Shown: positions 6,082 through 8,674 of the stretch, one piece after another
Position numbering within the stretch: the first letter of the stretch is position 1
How the letters are laid out: each line of letters starts with the position of its first letter
Origin: Gammaproteobacteria bacterium
Lineage (GTDB): Bacteria; Pseudomonadota; Gammaproteobacteria; Enterobacterales; GCA-2746155
NCBI GenBank assembly: GCA_024206355.1
Contig: JAAGZM010000512.1
Span: 1-8,674, forward strand
Length of the DNA: 8,674 bases
Reading direction: 5' to 3'
Program-made: the position numbers and the translations under genes
Notes under the pieces: model-generated
The model's input: the letters and a program-made list of their open reading frames with translations, nothing else
Databases searched by the model: none
What the model was told of the DNA's origin: nothing

Positions 6082-6112
6082 AAGGGGAATAGGCAAACTA
6101 TTTCCCTTTTTT
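6082..6112 (+). terminator. intrinsic terminator of the sigma/anti-sigma/DUF4097 operon
   Basis: An 11-bp stem, AAGGGGAATAG (6082-6092) with CTATTTCCCTT (6098-6108), has one G-U pair and a GCAAA loop, and merges into six T (6107-6112). It lies 42 bases after the DUF4097 stop codon and separates that operon from the TPR gene. Confidence 0.88.
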
Positions 6113-6150
6113 AACGTCAATAGTTTTATATATATATCAGGATAATTGTA

Positions 6151-8364
6151 ATGGCAACCAGCAGCAAGTTCCAAAATTTGGTAGAGGAACTCAAACGCAG
6201 AAGAGTATTTCGCGTTGCTACCCTATACGTGGTAGCAATGTGGCCGATTATTCAAATAGCTGACATTCTTTCCCCTGCACTCGATCTTCCTGACAATGCA
6301 ATGCGTAGTTTATTGATGGTATTTATTGTTGGTTTTCCTATTGCGATTGTACTTGCTTGGTTATTTAATCTGACGCCTAAAGGGTTAGTTAAGACCGGCG
6401 ATAATGTAAATCCTGAAGCAGAGCAAAGGATGATCAGTAAACATGCTGAGGTATTGATCGTTATTGGCTTACTGATAGTTGCTATTAGCTTGTTTCTTTT
6501 TCAAAGTGGTTCCTCGATTTCTTCTCAACAAGAACCGAGCAATTTATCAGCGGTATTAGATTCTCGTCAGATTGAATCTATTGCCGTATTACCATTTGTT
6601 CCTTTTAGTGAAAATAAACAAGATGAATATTTTGCTGATGGTTTATCTGAAGAGCTACTGAATGTTCTAGCAAAGATTAAAACATTAAGAGTGGCAGCAC
6701 GTACTTCCTCTTTCGCCTACAAAGGTGTTAGTAGAAATATTCAAAAAGTAGGTAGAGAACTAGGTGTAGACGTAATTCTTGAAGGAAGTGTTCGTCGAAA
6801 TGATGTCAATAATACCATTCGTGTTACTGCTCAGTTGATTGATATTGCAAGTGGCTCTCATTTATGGTCGGAAACTTATGATCGACAGTTTAATGATATT
6901 TTTAAGATCCAAGATGAAATCACTGCTGCGGTGGTTAGTGAACTTAAAATTACCTTATTAGGCGAAGAACAGAAGCAACTATTAGCACATGAGACCGCAA
7001 CACCTGAAGCAATGGTGGCTCACTCAATGGGACGATCTGAGCTAGCAAAAAGAACTGGACCTGCAATCATTCAGGCAAGTAAATATTTTGAGCAAGCAGT
7101 GAGCAGTGACCCTTGGTATGCAACTGCATATGCAAGCCTTGCAGAATCTTATATTTTATCAATTGACTATGCGGATATGCCTAAAGAGGAATACAAAAAG
7201 AAAGCACAACAGGCGGTTAATAAAGCTTTAGAACTAGATTCAAATTTAGGTCTAGCTTGGGCAGCGCAAGGTTTAATTTATTTCTCATCTGAAGATAAAA
7301 TAAAAGAGGCAAATGAAGCATTAGAAAAAGCTATTGAATTAAATCCGAGTTATGCGATGGCCTATATGTGGTATGGCTCACTACAAAAAGATCTTGATAA
7401 ACGAACAAAATATCACCAGAAAGCATTTCAACTAGATCCTAAATCACCTGTTGCAGGTTATAATGTTGCAAGTAATATGCTTGAACTAGGCCAAGAAAAA
7501 GAGGCAATGGAAGTCTTTAGCAAGATAGTCGAGGCTGACCCTTTTTATCCAGGGGCCTATATGCTTGTTGGAGAGATTAGTAGGTCGAGTGGTCGGCTTG
7601 ATCAGGCTATTTTACAATTCAAAAAGTCATATGAGCTTGGAGAAGCGCGAAAAAGTGCGTTTCAAATCGCAAATTTATACACTGATTTAGGTGATAAAAA
7701 TAATGCTAGAACTTGGATTGATATAGCGGCAAAAGATGCGCCAGAATATTATAAAACGCAACTAAAATGGTTAGAAATTGCTTCACTTTTAATTGACGAC
7801 AAGCGTGATGAAGCTTATGCAATGCTCACTGATTTAAAAAAAGTTGGCAAACCCAGTTTAAAGGGATATTTGCAGTCTACGATAGCAAACTATTTGCTAG
7901 AGGACTTCCCAGAAACAATTCGGCTGTATGAAAAAGCTATGGAGCTCAATAAAGATTCTGGAAAGAAACATATGGCTCACGATATATTGGATGTACATGT
8001 TTATGCTGCATATGCTTATCAACAACTAGAAATGATAGAACAATCTCAAAAACTGATTGATTTAGTTAATAGTGAGCAAGACAAAATCAAAGAATCAGGT
8101 AAACAAATCTCTTCTTATGCTTGGTATCGAAAATCACTAGTCCAAATGATTGAAGGTGAACAAAAAATGTCACTTATCACATTGCAAAGAGCGATAGACG
8201 AAGGATGGAGCCAAGTTTTTCGAATTCGTGAAGAGCCGATACTGAAAAATTTGAAGATAGATCCTAATTATCAAGCAATGGTTGCAGGTCTTGAGGCAAA
8301 ATTGAACTTGATGAGAGAGCAACTCGCATTTGAAGAGTCGTTCACTACACATTGGAAAGGCTAA
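6151..8364 (+). CDS. inner-membrane TPR protein with FlgO/TolB-like domain
   Basis: The 737-residue protein has three parts. Residues 1-118 hold a motif known from the N-termini of many membrane TPR signalling proteins (ELKRRRVFRVATLYVVAMW, then QIADILSPALDLP and GFPIAIVLAWLFNLTPKGL), with hydrophobic segments at about 21-40, 52-73 and 99-117. Residues 140-270 form a FlgO/TolB-N-like domain: SIAVLPFVPFSENKQDEYFADGL, then LRVAARTSSFAYKG, LGVDVILEGSVRR and LWSETYDRQFNDIFKIQDEI. From about 305 to 640 come TPR-like helical repeats (KYFEQAVSSDPWYATAYASLAE, EALEKAIELNPSYAMAYMWYG, EAMEVFSKIVEADPFYPGAYML). Relatives often add a winged-helix or a nucleotide-cyclase domain; none is visible here, so it is probably a scaffold or sensor in an envelope complex (inference). 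AGGA at 6139-6142 lies 8 bases before the ATG. It follows the sigma operon but is separated by a terminator. Confidence 0.88.
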   Translation: MATSSKFQNLVEELKRRRVFRVATLYVVAMWPIIQIADILSPALDLPDNAMRSLLMVFIVGFPIAIVLAWLFNLTPKGLVKTGDNVNPEAEQRMISKHAEVLIVIGLLIVAISLFLFQSGSSISSQQEPSNLSAVLDSRQIESIAVLPFVPFSENKQDEYFADGLSEELLNVLAKIKTLRVAARTSSFAYKGVSRNIQKVGRELGVDVILEGSVRRNDVNNTIRVTAQLIDIASGSHLWSETYDRQFNDIFKIQDEITAAVVSELKITLLGEEQKQLLAHETATPEAMVAHSMGRSELAKRTGPAIIQASKYFEQAVSSDPWYATAYASLAESYILSIDYADMPKEEYKKKAQQAVNKALELDSNLGLAWAAQGLIYFSSEDKIKEANEALEKAIELNPSYAMAYMWYGSLQKDLDKRTKYHQKAFQLDPKSPVAGYNVASNMLELGQEKEAMEVFSKIVEADPFYPGAYMLVGEISRSSGRLDQAILQFKKSYELGEARKSAFQIANLYTDLGDKNNARTWIDIAAKDAPEYYKTQLKWLEIASLLIDDKRDEAYAMLTDLKKVGKPSLKGYLQSTIANYLLEDFPETIRLYEKAMELNKDSGKKHMAHDILDVHVYAAYAYQQLEMIEQSQKLIDLVNSEQDKIKESGKQISSYAWYRKSLVQMIEGEQKMSLITLQRAIDEGWSQVFRIREEPILKNLKIDPNYQAMVAGLEAKLNLMREQLAFEESFTTHWKG

Positions 8365-8417
8365 AAAAGCTACTAAGCTTACTGTAAATTTTTGCGATTC
8401 CTGCGTTAAATGTGCAG

Positions 8418-8433
8418 GGCTATGGGTATAGCC
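8418..8433. repeat. hairpin GGCTAT-GGGT-ATAGCC
   Basis: A perfect 6-bp stem with a GGGT loop can be extended by GCA/TGC across a small internal loop. No T-tract follows on either strand. A structured 3' end of the TPR transcript is possible. Confidence 0.45.
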
Positions 8434-8469
8434 TGTGCGCATTTGCCTTGATCTCACATAAATTTCCAG

Positions 8470-8505
8470 CAACCTGAGCAGCTTTTTAAAATACAACTCA
8501 GGTTG
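8470..8505. repeat. 9-bp perfect inverted repeat CAACCTGAG / CTCAGGTTG
   Basis: The arms are 8470-8478 and 8497-8505, with an 18-base AT-rich spacer that contains TTTTTAAAA. It lies between two convergent stop codons. A transcription-termination or mRNA 3'-end role is the likeliest, and a protein-binding site is an alternative. Confidence 0.55.
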
Positions 8506-8528
8506 GGATTGATACTCAATTCTTTATA

Positions 8529-8552
8529 AAAAACCTTAGAATGCTGGTTTTT
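8529..8552 (-). terminator. weak hairpin at the end of the pyrophosphatase gene
   Basis: On the minus strand AAAAACC pairs with GGTTTTT around a 10-base loop and runs into six T, straddling the ppa stop codon. Only two G-C pairs support the stem, so this is a doubtful intrinsic terminator. Confidence 0.3.
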
Positions 8553-8674
8553 CGGGGGTGTTATTGTATCTTTCTACTGATTCTAGGATTTCTTTTTTAG
8601 CTGTTGCTACATCTTTCCATCCGTCGATTTTTACCCATTTTGTTTTTTCTAGATCTTTGTAGTGTTCGAAAAAG
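8536..8674 (-). CDS. ppa: inorganic pyrophosphatase, C-terminal part (5' end outside window)
   Basis: Reading the minus strand, the last 45 codons give FFEHYKDLEKTKWVKIDGW followed by a helical tail (ATAKKEILESVERY) and the stop TAA at 8538-8536. FFEHYKDLEKGKWVKVEGW is the closely matching C-terminus of the E. coli family I enzyme, including the conserved HYK-DLE-KWV pattern. The enzyme is a cytosolic Mg-dependent hydrolase that splits pyrophosphate to two phosphates and so pulls biosynthetic reactions forward. The tail ends in NNTPEKPAF, slightly longer than the E. coli end. The active-site aspartates lie in the missing upstream part. The gene converges with the TPR gene and appears unrelated in function to the rest of the window. 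Confidence 0.93.
   Translation of the reverse strand, partial: FFEHYKDLEKTKWVKIDGWKDVATAKKEILESVERYNNTPEKPAF

Larger units (their letters stand above)
8365..8535. other. convergent intergenic region with several inverted repeats
   Basis: The TPR gene (plus) and pyrophosphatase gene (minus) converge here. I find no coding signal. Three inverted repeats are listed separately. None has the clear GC-rich stem plus T-tract of the terminator at 6082, but together they may end transcription from both sides. Confidence 0.6.

Noticed and set aside
6111..6138. TTAACG-N16-TATATC as a promoter for the TPR gene, within a TA dinucleotide run
   Set aside because: Its start would fall about 7 bases before the ATG, past the Shine-Dalgarno at 6139-6142, so the message would lack its ribosome site.
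5968..6174. 68-codon minus-strand frame over the DUF4097 end and terminator
   Set aside because: It crosses a strong plus-strand terminator and overlaps two coding ends, with no motif.
8170..8496. 108-codon open frame on the minus strand across the end of the TPR gene
   Set aside because: It mostly overlaps the well-supported TPR gene antisense, shows no recognisable domain, and its composition looks like a shadow frame.
1..8674. Defence system, mobile element or phage content
   Set aside because: Every sizeable frame is explained by housekeeping or envelope-stress families. There are no transposase, integrase or nuclease motifs, no direct-repeat arrays and no tRNA-type attachment site.

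Overview
The window is AT-rich bacterial chromosome carrying ordinary, intact genes. The families point to a gammaproteobacterium: DusA-type tRNA-dihydrouridine synthase, a sigma-54-driven psp operon, a DUF2333 protein and a gamma-type inorganic pyrophosphatase. A marine, AT-rich lineage (for example near Kangiellaceae or Alteromonadales) is plausible, but the sequence alone does not fix the genus. I see no rRNA, tRNA, CRISPR array, insertion sequence or phage gene.

Layout: (1) 3-368 is the C-terminal Ig-like end of an AlkC-type DNA alkylation repair protein, cut by the left edge. (2) 439-1452 is dusA. (3) 1540-3835 is an envelope-stress operon. A sigma-54 promoter lies at 1539-1554, followed by pspA, a short pspC, a 55-codon two-helix membrane protein not annotated by simple longest-frame calling, and a DUF2333 membrane protein. 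A 9-bp hairpin follows at 3879-3902. (4) 3956-6039 is a compact three-gene module: an ECF sigma factor, its membrane anti-sigma factor (ATGA overlap) and an exported DUF4097 beta-repeat protein. It closes with a strong terminator at 6082-6112. (5) 6151-8364 encodes a large inner-membrane protein with a three-helix N-terminal region, a FlgO/TolB-like domain and many TPRs. (6) 8365-8535 is a convergent intergenic region with several hairpins. (7) 8536-8674 on the minus strand is the C-terminal end of inorganic pyrophosphatase, cut by the right edge.

The biological theme of the centre is envelope surveillance: a Psp membrane-stress operon is followed directly by an ECF sigma/anti-sigma pair with an exported partner, then by a membrane TPR protein. 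All genes from 439 to 8364 lie on the plus strand, but hairpins split them into at least three transcription units. The most interesting points are the reduced psp operon (no pspB or pspF here, truncated PspC, extra 55-aa membrane protein, DUF2333 at the end), the anti-sigma factor without a zinc-binding motif next to an 18-residue-periodic beta-repeat protein, and a candidate promoter interleaved with the terminator at 6054-6112. None of these amounts to a demonstrated new system.
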